Part shown: positions 29,098 through 40,932 of the stretch, piece by piece
How positions within the stretch are numbered: the stretch's first letter is position 1
How the letters are laid out: every line of letters begins with the position of its first letter
DNA from: Photorhabdus khanii NC19
GTDB lineage: Bacteria > Pseudomonadota > Gammaproteobacteria > Enterobacterales > Enterobacteriaceae
Assembly: GCF_000517265.1 (NCBI RefSeq)
Contig: NZ_AYSJ01000004.1
Location: 486,278 to 550,277, forward strand
Direction of reading: 5' to 3'
Length of the DNA: 64,000 bases
Translations under genes and position numbers: made by a program
Notes under the pieces: model-generated
What the model was told of the DNA's origin: nothing
What the model saw: the letters and a program-made list of their open reading frames with translations, nothing else
Databases searched by the model: none

Positions 29098-29835
29098 TTA
29101 CAGACGATTGCGGTAGTAATATCCCAGAAATTTCAATAACTTAAACTGACGACGGACACGACTTGGCTGTGATAACAAACGATAAAACCACTCAAGCCCT
29201 AGGTTCTGCCATACTTTTGGCGCACGTTTTACGTGGCCGGTGAATACGTCATAAGTACCACCAACTCCCATATAGAGAGCACCGCAATGAATTTTACAAC
29301 AGTCACGCATGAAAATTTCTTGCTTAGGCGACCCCATTGCAACTGTCACAATTGCGGCTCCGCTAGCATGAATCCGTTCAAAAACAACATCACGCTCTTC
29401 TGACGTGAAATAACCATTCTGACTACCAACAATATTAACGTTCCACTGAGTCCGCAGTTTGTTTTCCGTCTGTTCCAATATCTCTGGTTTACCGCCAACC
29501 AGAAAAACGGGGGTGCCTTCTTTGCCAGCACGCTCCATGATGGCTTCCCACAGATCAGCACCGGCTACGCGGGAAACTTCAGCATCAGGGTATTTACGGC
29601 GGATAGCGCGTACAATGCTGATACCATCAGCATACAGATACTCTACTTCGCCCAGCAGTGTACTTAACGCTTTATCTTCCTCTGCCGTCAGAACTTTTTC
29701 CGCATTAACCGCAACCAGAGTACCGGTTTTTACCTGCCCACTTTGAAAAATATGGTCAAGAAAGTGTGCCATATCGCGGAAGCCCCAAATATTCAGACCG
29801 CGAATACTATATTTGGGAATATTGTTTAGCCCCAT
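29098..29835 (-). CDS. wecG: UDP-ManNAcA transferase (ECA lipid II synthesis)
   Basis: 245 residues, WecG/TagA/CpsF glycosyltransferase family (GT26). Landmarks are [28 protein letters not shown] (catalytic Asp region), [30 protein letters not shown] and [17 protein letters not shown]. It transfers ManNAcA from UDP-ManNAcA to GlcNAc-PP-undecaprenol at the cytoplasmic face of the inner membrane, forming ECA lipid II. Its start lies inside the end of wzyE (10-base overlap). Last gene of the ECA cluster. Confidence 0.96.
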   Translation of the reverse strand: MGLNNIPKYSIRGLNIWGFRDMAHFLDHIFQSGQVKTGTLVAVNAEKVLTAEEDKALSTLLGEVEYLYADGISIVRAIRRKYPDAEVSRVAGADLWEAIMERAGKEGTPVFLVGGKPEILEQTENKLRTQWNVNIVGSQNGYFTSEERDVVFERIHASGAAIVTVAMGSPKQEIFMRDCCKIHCGALYMGVGGTYDVFTGHVKRAPKVWQNLGLEWFYRLLSQPSRVRRQFKLLKFLGYYYRNRL

Positions 29836-31205
29836 TTTCTTTCCTTACATTGCAACAGACGTTTTTGCGATACAGCCAGGTTACTGGTCAGGTATTTTCT
29901 AATAAGCCCTGCACTCTCAAGTAACCAATACAACAACTTAGCAACCACCAGACATAAACCAAAAATAATACAGAAAAATACCACACGGGAAACAAATGAA
30001 TCCAATCCTTCACGAGCCAGTACTATCATGTTGAAGATCGCGCCAAAGCAGAATGCCTGCAAAATAGCGGCCTTATAACGATTAGTCTCCTGTTTCCCTA
30101 ACTCATAAATCCAGTCAAACCACTTAATTATCAACCCAACAACAATCGCACCAACCGGAACAAACAGTACCCCGCCCATAACCACCAGAGAACCTATCAA
30201 AGTCGGGGAGATTGCCAGACCAGAGTGGTTATCCAGTACTTCCCAGGTGAAGTAATTCGCTGAATTCAACACCGCATCAGGGCGCCCAGGCCAGAGCCAG
30301 CTTGGAATAAAAACATAGAAATCACGGATAATCGGTGCTAACCCCTGAAAATCGATTTTGTCGTAGTTATTCAGCAATAACGCCAGATTTTCCCACGGCG
30401 AGAAAGTATCCCTAGTGAGGTAGAGGAAGGTATAAAACGCTTCTGCACCATTGACATCCAGGCTATAACGTTTGAGCGCCAACCAGAACATGCCAACAAT
30501 TCCCATTACTCCCGCAGTCATCAGCATCCACAAGGTTATCCAGCCACGAACAATGCCGATAAACAGGAATAACGCAAACGCAATAATAATATTAGCCCTT
30601 GTTCCCCCAACAATGACATAAGTCAGAATCCCAAAAGCAACCGTGCTCATCAGAAAAAACAACCAGCGTAATTGTGTCGGTTTCAAGAAATAAACTACTA
30701 ACATGGCAGGAATAAAGAAGTAAAAGAACCGCTTTAAAGCAACACCAGAAACCTGACTGGAAAAAATCTGACTGTACGACTGTAATTTAAACAATAGAAA
30801 ACCGTTTTGCATAAAGAACAACCCAACGGTCACAACCGCAACCAATACCAGCAATAACCATGTGAAGTTCGTTTCTACCCGGTTCATGGTGAATACGGGT
30901 GTTTTAAGCTGTATAGACGGCTTTCTTAGCCGGGTTTTATAACTGACGTAATAAATTCCATAAAAACAAGTTGAAGCCAGCAGAGCGTGTAATAAGGAAT
31001 CTACAGGTACCACCTCAACATCGAATTGAAAAACCAACAAGCATGTCAGAGGGAAACCAAAATAAAATGTTAGCAAATAAAGCAATGAGAAGAACACGTT
31101 AAAATTAAAGCGTACACGCCGGAATTCCTGATAAGTCAACGTCAGGATAAAAACCAGTGATATCAGATAAACAACAAATAATCCGCCAAATTGCGTTAAA
31201 GTCAT
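29826..31205 (-). CDS. wzyE: ECA polymerase WzyE
   Basis: 459 residues, about 11 hydrophobic helices with a large periplasmic loop (about 270-330, containing [15 protein letters not shown]), as in Wzy-type polymerases. It joins ECA trisaccharide repeats at the periplasmic face; WzzE sets chain length. Identification combines similarity to enteric WzyE with position between wecF and wecG. It overlaps wecF by four bases. Confidence 0.94.
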   Translation of the reverse strand: MTLTQFGGLFVVYLISLVFILTLTYQEFRRVRFNFNVFFSLLYLLTFYFGFPLTCLLVFQFDVEVVPVDSLLHALLASTCFYGIYYVSYKTRLRKPSIQLKTPVFTMNRVETNFTWLLLVLVAVVTVGLFFMQNGFLLFKLQSYSQIFSSQVSGVALKRFFYFFIPAMLVVYFLKPTQLRWLFFLMSTVAFGILTYVIVGGTRANIIIAFALFLFIGIVRGWITLWMLMTAGVMGIVGMFWLALKRYSLDVNGAEAFYTFLYLTRDTFSPWENLALLLNNYDKIDFQGLAPIIRDFYVFIPSWLWPGRPDAVLNSANYFTWEVLDNHSGLAISPTLIGSLVVMGGVLFVPVGAIVVGLIIKWFDWIYELGKQETNRYKAAILQAFCFGAIFNMIVLAREGLDSFVSRVVFFCIIFGLCLVVAKLLYWLLESAGLIRKYLTSNLAVSQKRLLQCKERKWG

Positions 31206-32287
31206 TGCTGCTCTCCTGCCGCTTTTACCAGCGCTTGCCGCCAGCCATCAACAAAATTCGGGCTGAAGAAAGTTATCGCATTTCTATCTAAGGAAAGCAT
31301 CTGCCGTTGTGCTTCCATAATTAGTTGGTTATCTAAAGAATCATCGGAGAAAAATACCGGAACCTGCTGTTCTGTTAAATCCTGCCAAAAAAGATTCTGA
31401 CGGCTAAGCACAAGCGGCACACCAAATTGTATCAACAGACAAATTGTTCCAATCCCCTGCTGGCGGTTAAAAATGAAATACCCTAAATCACAACGGCGCA
31501 ATAATGCCAAATAATCATCAAACGCCATATTTTGCTTAAGAATTGTTAAATTCTCCGGCCGGAACAGCGATAAAGCAACCTGCTCAACCTGCTCAATATA
31601 AGCCTGATTATTTTCCGGATAACCCATTGGGATGACTATTTGTACCTTATCACCAAACTGCTTATGAATAGCTTTCAGTGCAGCAATATGACGATTTGAT
31701 CGATCACCGGAGTTCCCCAACAAAATTGCCATTTTGTTATCGTCAGAAGGCACTTTTTCTGCAATCGTCAAGGCTGGGTCCATTCTGGTTGGGAAATAGA
31801 GCAATGACGTTGGTACTTTCGGATGATGTTGAGAATAAAAATAGAGATCTCCCCGAACCGCAAATACATGCCCTACCCGACGTTGCGCCAGGCGACGCAG
31901 GAAATAAAACAGACGGAATTTTAACTGACAGGAGTCTTCATAAAGATCGGCGCCCCAAGCATGCCACCAGAATTGATTGCGTTTGATTTTTCCTGATAAC
32001 AACGCTAACCACAAACCCGCATTAAATTGCCCATGAAAAAAAAATCGGCAATCCCGGTCTGACTGGGCTTTAACAATAACAGCTTGAGACAGAGATTTTT
32101 TACTGTCGAAAAATGCCATATCCAATGCCGGGCAATCACCCAATGAAGCTCGATCCCTAGCCACTACCATAAACTTTGGTTTGGCTGAAAAACCAATTTC
32201 TTGCGCTAAGACGTCATTAAAAAAGCGCAATACCGTTCGATTATGATGGGGGATATCAGATCCCAGGACGTGAATTAGGGTTGTCAT
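31202..32287 (-). CDS. wecF: TDP-Fuc4NAc:lipid II Fuc4NAc transferase
   Basis: 361 residues, family GT56. N-terminal [48 protein letters not shown], a GNSGDRSN motif and [11 protein letters not shown] near the C-terminus. It adds the third sugar to make ECA lipid III. The ATG at 32287 is chosen because it matches the family N-terminus and overlaps the wzxE stop (ATGA). Confidence 0.96.
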   Translation of the reverse strand: MTTLIHVLGSDIPHHNRTVLRFFNDVLAQEIGFSAKPKFMVVARDRASLGDCPALDMAFFDSKKSLSQAVIVKAQSDRDCRFFFHGQFNAGLWLALLSGKIKRNQFWWHAWGADLYEDSCQLKFRLFYFLRRLAQRRVGHVFAVRGDLYFYSQHHPKVPTSLLYFPTRMDPALTIAEKVPSDDNKMAILLGNSGDRSNRHIAALKAIHKQFGDKVQIVIPMGYPENNQAYIEQVEQVALSLFRPENLTILKQNMAFDDYLALLRRCDLGYFIFNRQQGIGTICLLIQFGVPLVLSRQNLFWQDLTEQQVPVFFSDDSLDNQLIMEAQRQMLSLDRNAITFFSPNFVDGWRQALVKAAGEQQ

Positions 32288-33534
32288 GCTCGCCTGCGAT
32301 AAATAAGAAATGCACCACAACAAAGGGTGAAATAAACAATATAAGTTGCCATATAAGCTTGCGCTGCACCTAACGATCCATTAACAGGAATCAGCCAGTG
32401 GGCAAAACCAGTAAGCAGCAAAAACTGGCTGACTTCAGTCAGCACATAAAAACGCAACGCCGCTTTGGCAATCACCAGATAACCAAAAACGTAAGCGCCC
32501 ACTTTCAATACATCACCAATCAATTGCCAAGCAAACAAATCACGCATAGCAGTAAATTTGTCAGAAAACAACAACCAGATGGCAAAATCGCGCAACAACC
32601 ATACGGTAAAACTTGCAAATGCCACTGCTGGCAAAACAAATTTCAACGCTTTAACTATTTCATTTGATATTTCGCCTTTACCCTTCAATCGTGAAAGCGT
32701 TGGCAACAGATAAACGCTGAAAGAAGCAGTGATAAATTGCAGGTAAGCATCGGAAATACTGCTTACACCTTGCCAAATACCCACATCATCCCAACTATAA
32801 TGCGCTGCCAGCAAGTTTCGCATCATAATGTAAGCAACCGGTAAGGTAATGGAAGTCAACAGAGCCATAAGGGTAAATTTGCCGAGCTCGCTAGCCAGTA
32901 CCTTATCCCACATGGGCTTAAGATATGAGAATGAAATCTCTTTACGACGCAAAAGCATCAATCCCGCTGGAAATATTATCAGCGCCGGCACTAAGGCCAA
33001 ACCAGCTAAAGCACCTTCATACCCACCAAGGGTGAAACAGAAATAATAGGCAATCACTCCTATCAAACTACCGAGAATAATCGCCAGCGCATTCCCCTGA
33101 GCATCCCGGTATCCTTTCAAAATAGCCAGAAAATAGTTAGCACAGGCAATACCCATTTGAATAAATGAGAGCGCCTGCACAACTGGCTCATAATCCCTAT
33201 GACCAAATAACCCAATACTGATCGGCCCGCTAAACAACAGAAAAATCACGGCCAACAGAGTGGAAAACCCGAGAATAATGGCAGAAGAAGTCCCCAGTAC
33301 CGCACGCAACCTTTCTGGTTGCTGCTGATACTCCGCAACATATTTAGTCACACCATTAAAAATACCGGCACCAGCCAACACCCCAAGGACAGTAATGAGC
33401 TGACGGAAGTTACCTGCCTGCCCAACCCCGCTAGGGCCGAAAGCAACGGCCAGTAATTTAACGATTAAAAGCCCCACACCGATTTTTATCAGTGTAGAGC
33501 CCGCAGTCCATATTGATGCTTTAGCCAATGACAT
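32284..33534 (-). CDS. wzxE: ECA lipid III flippase WzxE
   Basis: 416 residues, about 12 TM helices, MOP superfamily. N-terminal [19 protein letters not shown] and the conserved [19 protein letters not shown] loop match enteric WzxE. It flips lipid III to the periplasm. The ATG at 33534 begins one base after the wecE stop and matches the family; an upstream in-frame codon would add 17 unlikely residues inside wecE. Confidence 0.95.
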   Translation of the reverse strand: MSLAKASIWTAGSTLIKIGVGLLIVKLLAVAFGPSGVGQAGNFRQLITVLGVLAGAGIFNGVTKYVAEYQQQPERLRAVLGTSSAIILGFSTLLAVIFLLFSGPISIGLFGHRDYEPVVQALSFIQMGIACANYFLAILKGYRDAQGNALAIILGSLIGVIAYYFCFTLGGYEGALAGLALVPALIIFPAGLMLLRRKEISFSYLKPMWDKVLASELGKFTLMALLTSITLPVAYIMMRNLLAAHYSWDDVGIWQGVSSISDAYLQFITASFSVYLLPTLSRLKGKGEISNEIVKALKFVLPAVAFASFTVWLLRDFAIWLLFSDKFTAMRDLFAWQLIGDVLKVGAYVFGYLVIAKAALRFYVLTEVSQFLLLTGFAHWLIPVNGSLGAAQAYMATYIVYFTLCCGAFLIYRRRA

Positions 33535-33535
33535 A

Positions 33536-34666
33536 TCAGGCGAAGTATTCCCTGATATGTTCGATAACACTCTGCTGTTCAGCATCTGTTATGTTGTAAA
33601 ACATTGGCAAACGTACCAAGCGATCACTTTCACTGGTAGTGAAACGATCTTTTCCGTGGAAACGGCCAAATTTTTCACCGCCCGGGCTGGTATGCAGAGA
33701 AACATAATGAAATACCGTCAGTACACCAGCATCTTTCATATAGCTATTAAATGCAGAACGCTCTTCAACATCTTTCAGTTTGATATAGAACATATGAGCA
33801 TTATGTTCCAATCCTTCCGGTACTACAGGTAATGTCAGGTAACCAGCATCAGCCAGCGGTTTTAATACCTGATAATAGGTATTCCACAAAGCAAGACGAC
33901 GTTCATTGATTTTCTTAGCTTCTTCGAGTTGCGCCCACAAATAAGCAGCTTGAAGATCTGACATCAGATAACTGGAACCAATATCGCGCCAAGTGTATTT
34001 ATCAACTTGACCACGGAAAAACTGGCTACGATTCGTTCCTTTTTCACGGACGATTTCAGCACGCGAGATCAGGGATTCATCATTGATAAGTGCTGCACCG
34101 CCTTCACCACCAGAAGAGTAGTTTTTGGTTTCATGGAAACTGTAGCAACCAATGTGCCCGATAGTTCCCAATGCGCGCCCCTTATAAGTAGACATTACCC
34201 CCTGGGCTGCATCTTCCACGACAAACAGATTATATTTCTCTGCCAGAGCCATGATGGTATCCATTTCACAAGCCACACCAGCGTAATGAACCGGAACAAT
34301 CACTCGTGTTTTATCTGTAATCGCCGCTTCGATTTTGGTTTCATCAATATTCATGGTATCTGGACGGATATCCACAAAAACAACGGTTGCCCCACGCAGT
34401 ACAAACGCATTAGAACTGGAAACAAAAGTGAAACTCGGCATGATAACTTCATCACCGGGCTGGATATTCAGCAAAATAGCCGCCATTTCCAGAGAAGCTG
34501 TGCAGGATGGCGTCAGCAAAACTTTCGGGCAGCCGAAATGTTGTTCCATCCACTCTTCACAACGTTTGGTAAAACCACCGTCCCCACAAAGCTTACCGCT
34601 CTCCATTGCCTGCTTCATGTAATCTAATTCAGTGCCGACTACTGGTGGTCTGTTAAATGGAATCAT
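33536..34666 (-). CDS. wecE: TDP-4-keto-6-deoxy-D-glucose transaminase
   Basis: 376 residues, DegT/DnrJ/EryC1/StrS aminotransferase family. The PLP Lys is K181 in YSFHETKNY, with the EDAAQG phosphate-binding motif upstream. It makes TDP-Fuc4N for [20 protein letters not shown] is the family N-terminus and GGGGA precedes the ATG at 34666; an upstream codon at 34762 would only extend into wecD. The start overlaps wecD by 14 bases. Confidence 0.97.
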   Translation of the reverse strand: MIPFNRPPVVGTELDYMKQAMESGKLCGDGGFTKRCEEWMEQHFGCPKVLLTPSCTASLEMAAILLNIQPGDEVIMPSFTFVSSSNAFVLRGATVVFVDIRPDTMNIDETKIEAAITDKTRVIVPVHYAGVACEMDTIMALAEKYNLFVVEDAAQGVMSTYKGRALGTIGHIGCYSFHETKNYSSGGEGGAALINDESLISRAEIVREKGTNRSQFFRGQVDKYTWRDIGSSYLMSDLQAAYLWAQLEEAKKINERRLALWNTYYQVLKPLADAGYLTLPVVPEGLEHNAHMFYIKLKDVEERSAFNSYMKDAGVLTVFHYVSLHTSPGGEKFGRFHGKDRFTTSESDRLVRLPMFYNITDAEQQSVIEHIREYFA

Positions 34667-35390
34667 TTCGTCCCCTATATAACCAATAAGCAGTGCTTTC
34701 AACAAGTGCACCACTGCGTGTATAAAGGCGCAAAGCAGCGATGTTGCTGGTTTGTGTTGCAATTCTTAATTGCTGTATTTGATGGTGTTGACACCACTGT
34801 TGCGCCACCGACATTAATTTTGAACCAATTCCACCGCCGGTATTTCCTGGAAATACGGCCAGCAACCCCATACGAGCCTCACCATTCCCTAAATCCCGCA
34901 AAGTAACAAACCCTGCGGGTTGTCCGTTATCTCCGTTTACCAGTAAACATTGATGATCAAATGTCCCTAATACCGCTTTCTCAACCCAGGTAGCATAGAA
35001 ACGGCCACTATCCTGCGGCTGATACCACGGGGCACGGAAACGGCTTAAAGAAAATATTTTGGCAGCTATCTCTTTCAGAATCGGGATATCCCGCTGTTCC
35101 GCCGGGATCAGCACATTCTTAGAGTTGTTACTATGAGTAATATAAGCATTTTCTATGCCAATCCTTAAGGAAAGATCAACTTCCCCCTCCACCAGCGAAA
35201 AACCCAACACGGATAACCCATCAATGAGATCTAATCGTTGTGCGGGCACTTTGGCCTGCACCAAAGCGTACTGTTCTAATTGAGGTAAAGTTAACAACCT
35301 GGCATCAGGTGTGAAATCAAGGCGAGCAGTGGGCAACCCAAAGTAATGACTATCCCACTCTAATGGTTCAATACTGGCGCGAACGGACAT
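34653..35390 (-). CDS. wecD: TDP-Fuc4N N-acetyltransferase
   Basis: 245 residues, GNAT fold at the C-terminus: [20 protein letters not shown] (acetyl-CoA loop, about 170-190) and [20 protein letters not shown]. The N-terminal half has the WecD-specific [12 protein letters not shown] and [20 protein letters not shown]. It acetylates TDP-Fuc4N to TDP-Fuc4NAc. It overlaps rffH by 23 bases at its start, so the two are translationally linked. Confidence 0.96.
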   Translation of the reverse strand: MSVRASIEPLEWDSHYFGLPTARLDFTPDARLLTLPQLEQYALVQAKVPAQRLDLIDGLSVLGFSLVEGEVDLSLRIGIENAYITHSNNSKNVLIPAEQRDIPILKEIAAKIFSLSRFRAPWYQPQDSGRFYATWVEKAVLGTFDHQCLLVNGDNGQPAGFVTLRDLGNGEARMGLLAVFPGNTGGGIGSKLMSVAQQWCQHHQIQQLRIATQTSNIAALRLYTRSGALVESTAYWLYRGRNDSI

Positions 35391-36249
35391 GAAGTAGATC
35401 CAGCAGATATTGACCGTAGCCAGTTTTTGATAAGGATTTTGCTGTCTTTCTTAACTGCTCATCATCCAACCAGCCATTACGCCAAGCAATTTCTTCAAGA
35501 CAAGCAATTTTAAAACCCTGACGTTTCTCAACAGTCTGCACAAAAGTGCTAGCCTCAATCAAGCTGTCATGAGTACCCGTATCCAGCCAGGCAAAACCAC
35601 GCCCTAACAGTTCAACATTCAACTCACCACGTTCCAAATACATCTGGTTAATGCTGGTAATTTCCAACTCACCCCGTGCAGAAGGTTTTACCTGCCTGGC
35701 AAAATCCACGACCTGATTATCATAGAAATAGAGACCCGTTACCGCCCAGTTTGATTTTGGATTTTCCGGCTTTTCCTCTATGGAAAGAACGTGGAACTCG
35801 TCATCAAATTCCACCACACCAAATCGTTCAGGATCCATCACCTGATAACCAAAAATAGTCGCCCCTTTTCCACGGGAAACAACTTTTTTCAGTTTTGGGC
35901 TAAACGCTTGCCCGAAGTAGATATTATCTCCCAATACCAAGCAACTGGGCTCCCCGTTAATAAACTCTTCACCAATCAAAAAAGCCTGAGCTAAACCATC
36001 TGGTGATGGCTGTTCTTTATAACTCAAGCGAATACCAAATTCGTCACCATTGCCAAACAGCCGGCGGAAAGAAGGTAAATCTTCTGGTGTGGAGATAATC
36101 AGAACATCACGTATCCCTGCCAGCATCAGTACTGACAAAGGATAGTAAATCATCGGCTTATCATAAATTGGCAGTAGTTGTTTGGAAACACCTCGTGTTA
36201 TCGGATGCAACCGGGTACCCGAGCCCCCTGCCAGAATAATGCCTTTCAT
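35368..36249 (-). CDS. rffH: Glucose-1-phosphate thymidylyltransferase (ECA paralogue)
   Basis: 293 residues, nucleotidyltransferase. [20 protein letters not shown] is the nucleotide-binding loop with the catalytic Arg/Lys; [12 protein letters not shown] and the EEKPENPKS motif follow. It makes dTDP-glucose, the first step to TDP-Fuc4NAc. Called rffH (rmlA2) rather than rmlA because it lies in the ECA cluster after rffG. Confidence 0.96.
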   Translation of the reverse strand: MKGIILAGGSGTRLHPITRGVSKQLLPIYDKPMIYYPLSVLMLAGIRDVLIISTPEDLPSFRRLFGNGDEFGIRLSYKEQPSPDGLAQAFLIGEEFINGEPSCLVLGDNIYFGQAFSPKLKKVVSRGKGATIFGYQVMDPERFGVVEFDDEFHVLSIEEKPENPKSNWAVTGLYFYDNQVVDFARQVKPSARGELEITSINQMYLERGELNVELLGRGFAWLDTGTHDSLIEASTFVQTVEKRQGFKIACLEEIAWRNGWLDDEQLRKTAKSLSKTGYGQYLLDLLHVRSRQY

Positions 36250-36266
36250 GTTACCTCCAGAGTAGC

Positions 36267-37337
36267 TTAGTTTTCACCTAACCCAAGACGTTCACCAGCA
36301 TACGATCCATCCTGAACCCTACGCCACCAATTTTCATTTTCCAGATACCATTGAACTGTTTTGCGAATCCCGGATTCGAAGGTTTCCTGTGGTTTCCAAC
36401 CCAGCTCATGCTCAATTTTCGCAGCGTCAATGGCATAACGCATATCATGACCAGGACGATCTGCGACATGAGTAATCAAGTCACGATAATAAGCAGTACC
36501 TGCTGGCTTCTCAGGACGAAATTCTTCCAGAAGCTCACAAATGGCACAAACCACATCAATATTTTTGCGTTCGTTATGACCGCCAATATTATAGGTTTTA
36601 CCCGGTTCAGCTTCTGTTACAACCAAATAAAGCGCTCTGGCGTGATCTTCCACGTACAACCAATCACGGATTTGCTTCCCTTCGCCGTATACCGGCAAAG
36701 ATTTGCCTGCTAATGCATTCAAAATTATTAATGGGATCAATTTTTCCGGGAAATGGTAAGGGCCATAGTTATTTGAACAATTGGTGATAATTGTCGGTAA
36801 ACCATAAGTACGGTGCCATGCTCTTACCAAATGGTCACTGGATGCCTTGGACGCTGAATATGGACTGCTTGGCGCATAAGGTGTTGTTTCAGTAAAGAAA
36901 CCATCCTCACCATGCAAATCTCCATACACTTCATCCGTTGAAATATGATGGAAACGAAAGGCAGCTTGTTTCTCTTTACTCAGTTTCTGCCAAAAAGCCC
37001 GAGCAGCTTCCAACAAAGTATAGGTACCAACAATGTTAGTTTCGACAAATGCCGCAGGGCCATCAATAGAGCGATCTACATGGCTTTCTGCCGCAAGATG
37101 CATCACACAATCCGGCTGATACTGCTCCAAAACCCGATCCAGTGCTTCACGCTGACAGATATCAATCTGTTCAAACGCATAACGTGTGCTATCCGTAACA
37201 GAGTCAAGAGACTCCAGATTACCAGCATAAGTCAGGCTATCAACTACAACCACGCTGTCTTCTGTATTATCAATAATATGCCGCACAACAGCGGAGCCAA
37301 TAAAACCTGCTCCACCTGTGATTAGAATACGTCTCAA
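36267..37337 (-). CDS. rffG: dTDP-glucose 4,6-dehydratase (ECA paralogue)
   Basis: 356 residues, extended [14 protein letters not shown] (NAD loop, about 8-18), [24 protein letters not shown] (Thr-Asp-Glu catalytic) and YSASKA (Tyr-x3-Lys). It converts dTDP-glucose to dTDP-4-keto-6-deoxyglucose. The most likely start is TTG at 37337: AAGGAGT lies 9 bases upstream, it gives the family N-terminus RRILITGG, and it overlaps the wecC stop as TTGA. The ATG upstream would read into wecC. Confidence 0.95.
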   Translation of the reverse strand: MRRILITGGAGFIGSAVVRHIIDNTEDSVVVVDSLTYAGNLESLDSVTDSTRYAFEQIDICQREALDRVLEQYQPDCVMHLAAESHVDRSIDGPAAFVETNIVGTYTLLEAARAFWQKLSKEKQAAFRFHHISTDEVYGDLHGEDGFFTETTPYAPSSPYSASKASSDHLVRAWHRTYGLPTIITNCSNNYGPYHFPEKLIPLIILNALAGKSLPVYGEGKQIRDWLYVEDHARALYLVVTEAEPGKTYNIGGHNERKNIDVVCAICELLEEFRPEKPAGTAYYRDLITHVADRPGHDMRYAIDAAKIEHELGWKPQETFESGIRKTVQWYLENENWWRRVQDGSYAGERLGLGEN

Positions 37338-38596
37338 CGCCAGACTCCTTTTGTATCCACAATCCATTTCTGTTTAATTTCACAACCATTTACAGCTTTA
37401 AACTGATTATGATCCACCAGCATCAACAAGATATCAGCTTCTTCCAACGCTTTTTCCAGGTTAATCAATTGAGTCATTCCTTTCAAGGAAGCAGGTAATT
37501 CATGGACATTAGGCTCTACAGCCAATGTCTCACCTGCATGCCATTGAGCAATCATACGAGTGATATATACCGCTGGACTCTCACGTAAGTCATCAATATT
37601 TGGCTTAAATGCCAGGCCAAAACAGGCGATTTTCACTTCGCTTGCACGCTTTCCACTTTCAGCCAGACAATCCGCAACAGCCGCTTTTACTTGATCCACA
37701 ACCCACAGTGGCTTGCCATCATTAACCAGACGTGCTGTATGGATAAGACGTGATTGTTCCGGATTTTGGGAAACAATGAACCACGGGTCAACAGCAATAC
37801 AATGCCCCCCCACTCCAGGGCCGGGCTGAAGAATATTTACACGGGGATGACGGTTTGCCAGACTGATAAGTTCCCACACATTGATGCCTTGTTCAGCACA
37901 AATCAGAGAAAGTTCGTTGGCAAATGCAATGTTCACATCCCGGAAACTGTTTTCTGTCAGCTTACACATTTCTGCTGTTCTTGAGTTAGTGATAACACAT
38001 TCACCTTCAAGGAAGATTCTATACAGTTCACTGGCTCTGGCCGAAGATTTTGACGTCATACCGCCAATAACGCGGTCATTCTTAATCAGCTCGACCATAA
38101 CCTGTCCCGGTAATACACGTTCAGGACAGTAAGCAATATCAATATCAGATTCATCTCCCACCTGTTGTGGGAAAGTCAGATCAGGGCGCTCTGCCGCTAA
38201 CCATTCTGCCATCTGCTCTGTCGCACCCACTGGCGAGGTAGATTCCAGAATAACCAGATCGCCTTTTTTCAGAACCCGCGCCACGGATTCAGCGGCAGAA
38301 CGGACATATGTCATATCCGGCTCATGATCACCTTTAAAAGGAGTTGGAACAGCTATCAGAAAAGCATCTGCGGGTAACGGAGAAACTACTGCTTTCAGGT
38401 AGCCACCTTCCACAGCAATTTTCACCACTTTATCCAGATCCGGTTCTACAATATGAATTGCGCCACGGTTAATCGTTTCTACCGCATGCTGGTTAACATC
38501 TACCCCAATGACTTTCTTATTGTGCAATGCAAACGCTGCCGCAGTTGGCAAACCAATATAACCAAGACCGATAACTGATATAGTTTCAAAACTCAT
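37334..38596 (-). CDS. wecC: UDP-N-acetyl-D-mannosamine dehydrogenase
   Basis: 420 residues, UDP-glucose/GDP-mannose dehydrogenase family. N-terminal Rossmann motif GLGYIGLP, a central helix, catalytic C266 in [12 protein letters not shown], and a C-terminal Rossmann-like UDP-binding domain ([17 protein letters not shown]). It oxidises UDP-ManNAc to UDP-ManNAcA. It follows wecB with a four-base gap. Confidence 0.97.
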   Translation of the reverse strand: MSFETISVIGLGYIGLPTAAAFALHNKKVIGVDVNQHAVETINRGAIHIVEPDLDKVVKIAVEGGYLKAVVSPLPADAFLIAVPTPFKGDHEPDMTYVRSAAESVARVLKKGDLVILESTSPVGATEQMAEWLAAERPDLTFPQQVGDESDIDIAYCPERVLPGQVMVELIKNDRVIGGMTSKSSARASELYRIFLEGECVITNSRTAEMCKLTENSFRDVNIAFANELSLICAEQGINVWELISLANRHPRVNILQPGPGVGGHCIAVDPWFIVSQNPEQSRLIHTARLVNDGKPLWVVDQVKAAVADCLAESGKRASEVKIACFGLAFKPNIDDLRESPAVYITRMIAQWHAGETLAVEPNVHELPASLKGMTQLINLEKALEEADILLMLVDHNQFKAVNGCEIKQKWIVDTKGVWR

Positions 38597-38600
38597 AGTG

Positions 38601-39722
38601 TCACCTGATTTTCTTCAAAACGTCGAGAATACGTTGACAGGCATCGCCATCCCCGTAAGGATTATGAGCGCGGCTCATTTGCTGATAGGCAGTATCGTCT
38701 GTCAACAATCGAGTCACCTCCTCCACAATTGTTCTTGTTTCTGTCCCTACCAGACGTACCGTTCCCGCATCCACCGCTTCTGGCCGTTCAGTAGTATTAC
38801 GCATCACCAGTACAGGTTTTCCTAAAGAAGGTGCTTCTTCTTGAATACCACCGGAATCCGTCAGGATCATATAGGCATGATTCATCAAATAGACGAATGG
38901 TAAATAGTCCTGTGGTTCGATGAGAATGATGTTATCAATATCATGCAAAATACGCTTTACCGGCTCACTGACATTCGGGTTTAGATGGACCGGATAGACT
39001 ACCTGTACTTCTGGATGGGCGCGGGCTATCTGTGCCAATGCTTCACAAATTCGCACAAATCCACCACCAAAACTTTCACGACGATGACCCGTTACCAAGA
39101 TCATTTTTTTATTAGTATCAATAAACGGGTAATGTTCCGCCAGCTTATTCCGCATAGCTTCATCATTCATTATTCGATCGCGTACCCACAACAACGCATC
39201 GATCACCGTATTACCCGTGACAAAAACTCGATTATCTGCAATTGATTCTTTCTGTAAATTCTTGCGAGAGTTTTCCGTCGGAGCAAAATGATACATTGCC
39301 AAATGCCCGGCAATCTTACGGTTTGCCTCTTCCGGCCAAGGGGAATAGAGATCACCGGTTCTTAGTCCAGCTTCAATATGACCAACAGGGATACGCTGGT
39401 AGAACGCAGCCAAACTGGTCGCCATAGTTGTTGTGGTATCTCCGTGAACTAATACAACATCAGGCTTAAATTCTGTCAAAACGGGCTTCAATCCTTCCAG
39501 AATACGACATGTAATATCCGTTAAATCCTGCCCTGATTTCATAATATTGAGATCAAAATCGGGAGTGATCTCAAAAAGATGTAACACCTGATCCAACATT
39601 TCCCGATGTTGGGCGGTGACACATACTTTTGCTTCAAAGGCTTCATCCCTTGCCAATGCATGTACCAGCGGAGCCATCTTGATGGCTTCCGGCCGGGTAC
39701 CAAACACAGTCAACACTTTCAC
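38601..39722 (-). CDS. wecB: UDP-N-acetylglucosamine 2-epimerase (non-hydrolysing)
   Basis: 373 residues, GT-B-like two-domain fold. [14 protein letters not shown] at the N-terminus, [38 protein letters not shown], and the C-terminal [20 protein letters not shown]. It makes UDP-ManNAc. It lies in the operon between wzzE and wecC. Confidence 0.97.
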   Translation of the reverse strand: MKVLTVFGTRPEAIKMAPLVHALARDEAFEAKVCVTAQHREMLDQVLHLFEITPDFDLNIMKSGQDLTDITCRILEGLKPVLTEFKPDVVLVHGDTTTTMATSLAAFYQRIPVGHIEAGLRTGDLYSPWPEEANRKIAGHLAMYHFAPTENSRKNLQKESIADNRVFVTGNTVIDALLWVRDRIMNDEAMRNKLAEHYPFIDTNKKMILVTGHRRESFGGGFVRICEALAQIARAHPEVQVVYPVHLNPNVSEPVKRILHDIDNIILIEPQDYLPFVYLMNHAYMILTDSGGIQEEAPSLGKPVLVMRNTTERPEAVDAGTVRLVGTETRTIVEEVTRLLTDDTAYQQMSRAHNPYGDGDACQRILDVLKKIR

Positions 39723-39849
39723 AGTGACTCTCTTATTGGTCAGTAACTTGCAGACTTTCCTGCAAAAAATACTCTTTGATGCTATTTACTTCTGCTTCTG
39801 GAGTTGCAGAAAATATCTCTAAGAAGCAGTTATTCATATAATTATTTGA

Positions 39850-40905
39850 TTATTTACGTGAACGTCGTATTAATGCCACGCCAGCACCAACCAAGGCACC
39901 AACTGCGCCCCACATGATTATCAAAAACACTCTGCGAGGACTGTCTCTGGTAACGGGTTCCTCTGGTGTTCTCAAATAGCGGTAAGTCTGAAATTGATCC
40001 TGTAATGTCGGACCAACATTTAACGTCGCTAACATTGCAATATTCTGGTCATAATCCACATCATAGTCGGGACCTGTCGCTTCCAGAGTTTCAAGCTGAG
40101 CCTGTAATAACGGCGCACCTAACATAAACATTTTTGAGTCAGGCAATTGATCCATCGGAGTATCAGTTTGATTACGCCGAATTCCTTGTTTTTCTGCAAC
40201 CTTCAGCGATTGCTGTAACACATTCATTTCGCGGTTATAAACCGCTTTAGCAACCATTTCCTGGCGCTTAACCAATGCTGTCATAGACTGAGTGCGGGTA
40301 GCCCATGCCCCTTTTACTTCATCATTCAAATGAGTACTGGCACGACTGTTAGCAAAAGCAATGTACTGGCGCAAGAGTTGATTTGCTTGTGCAGAAGATT
40401 CTGCTGTCAGTTTAATACTGTCATTCAACACTTTTTTATCATCATGAGGAATGAACTGAATATTGTTGACTAATTCATCTAATAAGGCCGCGTCAACTCT
40501 GACATCACCTTTCTGATGCTGCTTGTAATAATCAGATTTTAACCAGAATTCACGGCGAGTATCATATGCCGCGACCTGAGTAACGAATTCCTTATAAGCT
40601 TCTTCCGGAATAGACGGTAACTGCGTTTCCGGTGAAATGTTAATGTGAGTATCCAAATTGCGCAAAAACTGCTGCTGAGAGTAATAGCTCCCCAAATGAC
40701 TAGTGGTAGGCAAGTCAGTAGTGGCCGTTGCACTCCATTTTTGTTGCATCAGATATGTCACACCAAGAGCTATAGCAACGAAAATAACTGTCAGTACGAC
40801 AATCCATATCTTTCCGCGCCATAGAGCACTGCACAAGGCTCTGATATCCAGCTCATGTTCCAGAGCTTGTTCATCCTGAATAGATTTCGTTTCTGATTTT
40901 ATCAC
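39850..40905 (-). CDS. wzzE: ECA chain-length determinant WzzE
   Basis: 351 residues, Wzz/PCP-1 family. Two TM helices near the ends (about 31-52 and 323-342), a large periplasmic coiled-coil domain between, and the Pro/Gly-rich motif preceding TM2 (EEPVTRDSPRRVFLII). It controls ECA modal length with WzyE. The start codon is GTG with AGAGG upstream. Confidence 0.95.
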   Translation of the reverse strand: MIKSETKSIQDEQALEHELDIRALCSALWRGKIWIVVLTVIFVAIALGVTYLMQQKWSATATTDLPTTSHLGSYYSQQQFLRNLDTHINISPETQLPSIPEEAYKEFVTQVAAYDTRREFWLKSDYYKQHQKGDVRVDAALLDELVNNIQFIPHDDKKVLNDSIKLTAESSAQANQLLRQYIAFANSRASTHLNDEVKGAWATRTQSMTALVKRQEMVAKAVYNREMNVLQQSLKVAEKQGIRRNQTDTPMDQLPDSKMFMLGAPLLQAQLETLEATGPDYDVDYDQNIAMLATLNVGPTLQDQFQTYRYLRTPEEPVTRDSPRRVFLIIMWGAVGALVGAGVALIRRSRK

Positions 40906-40932
40906 TGCACAAAACCTCTGTTAGATAGATGT

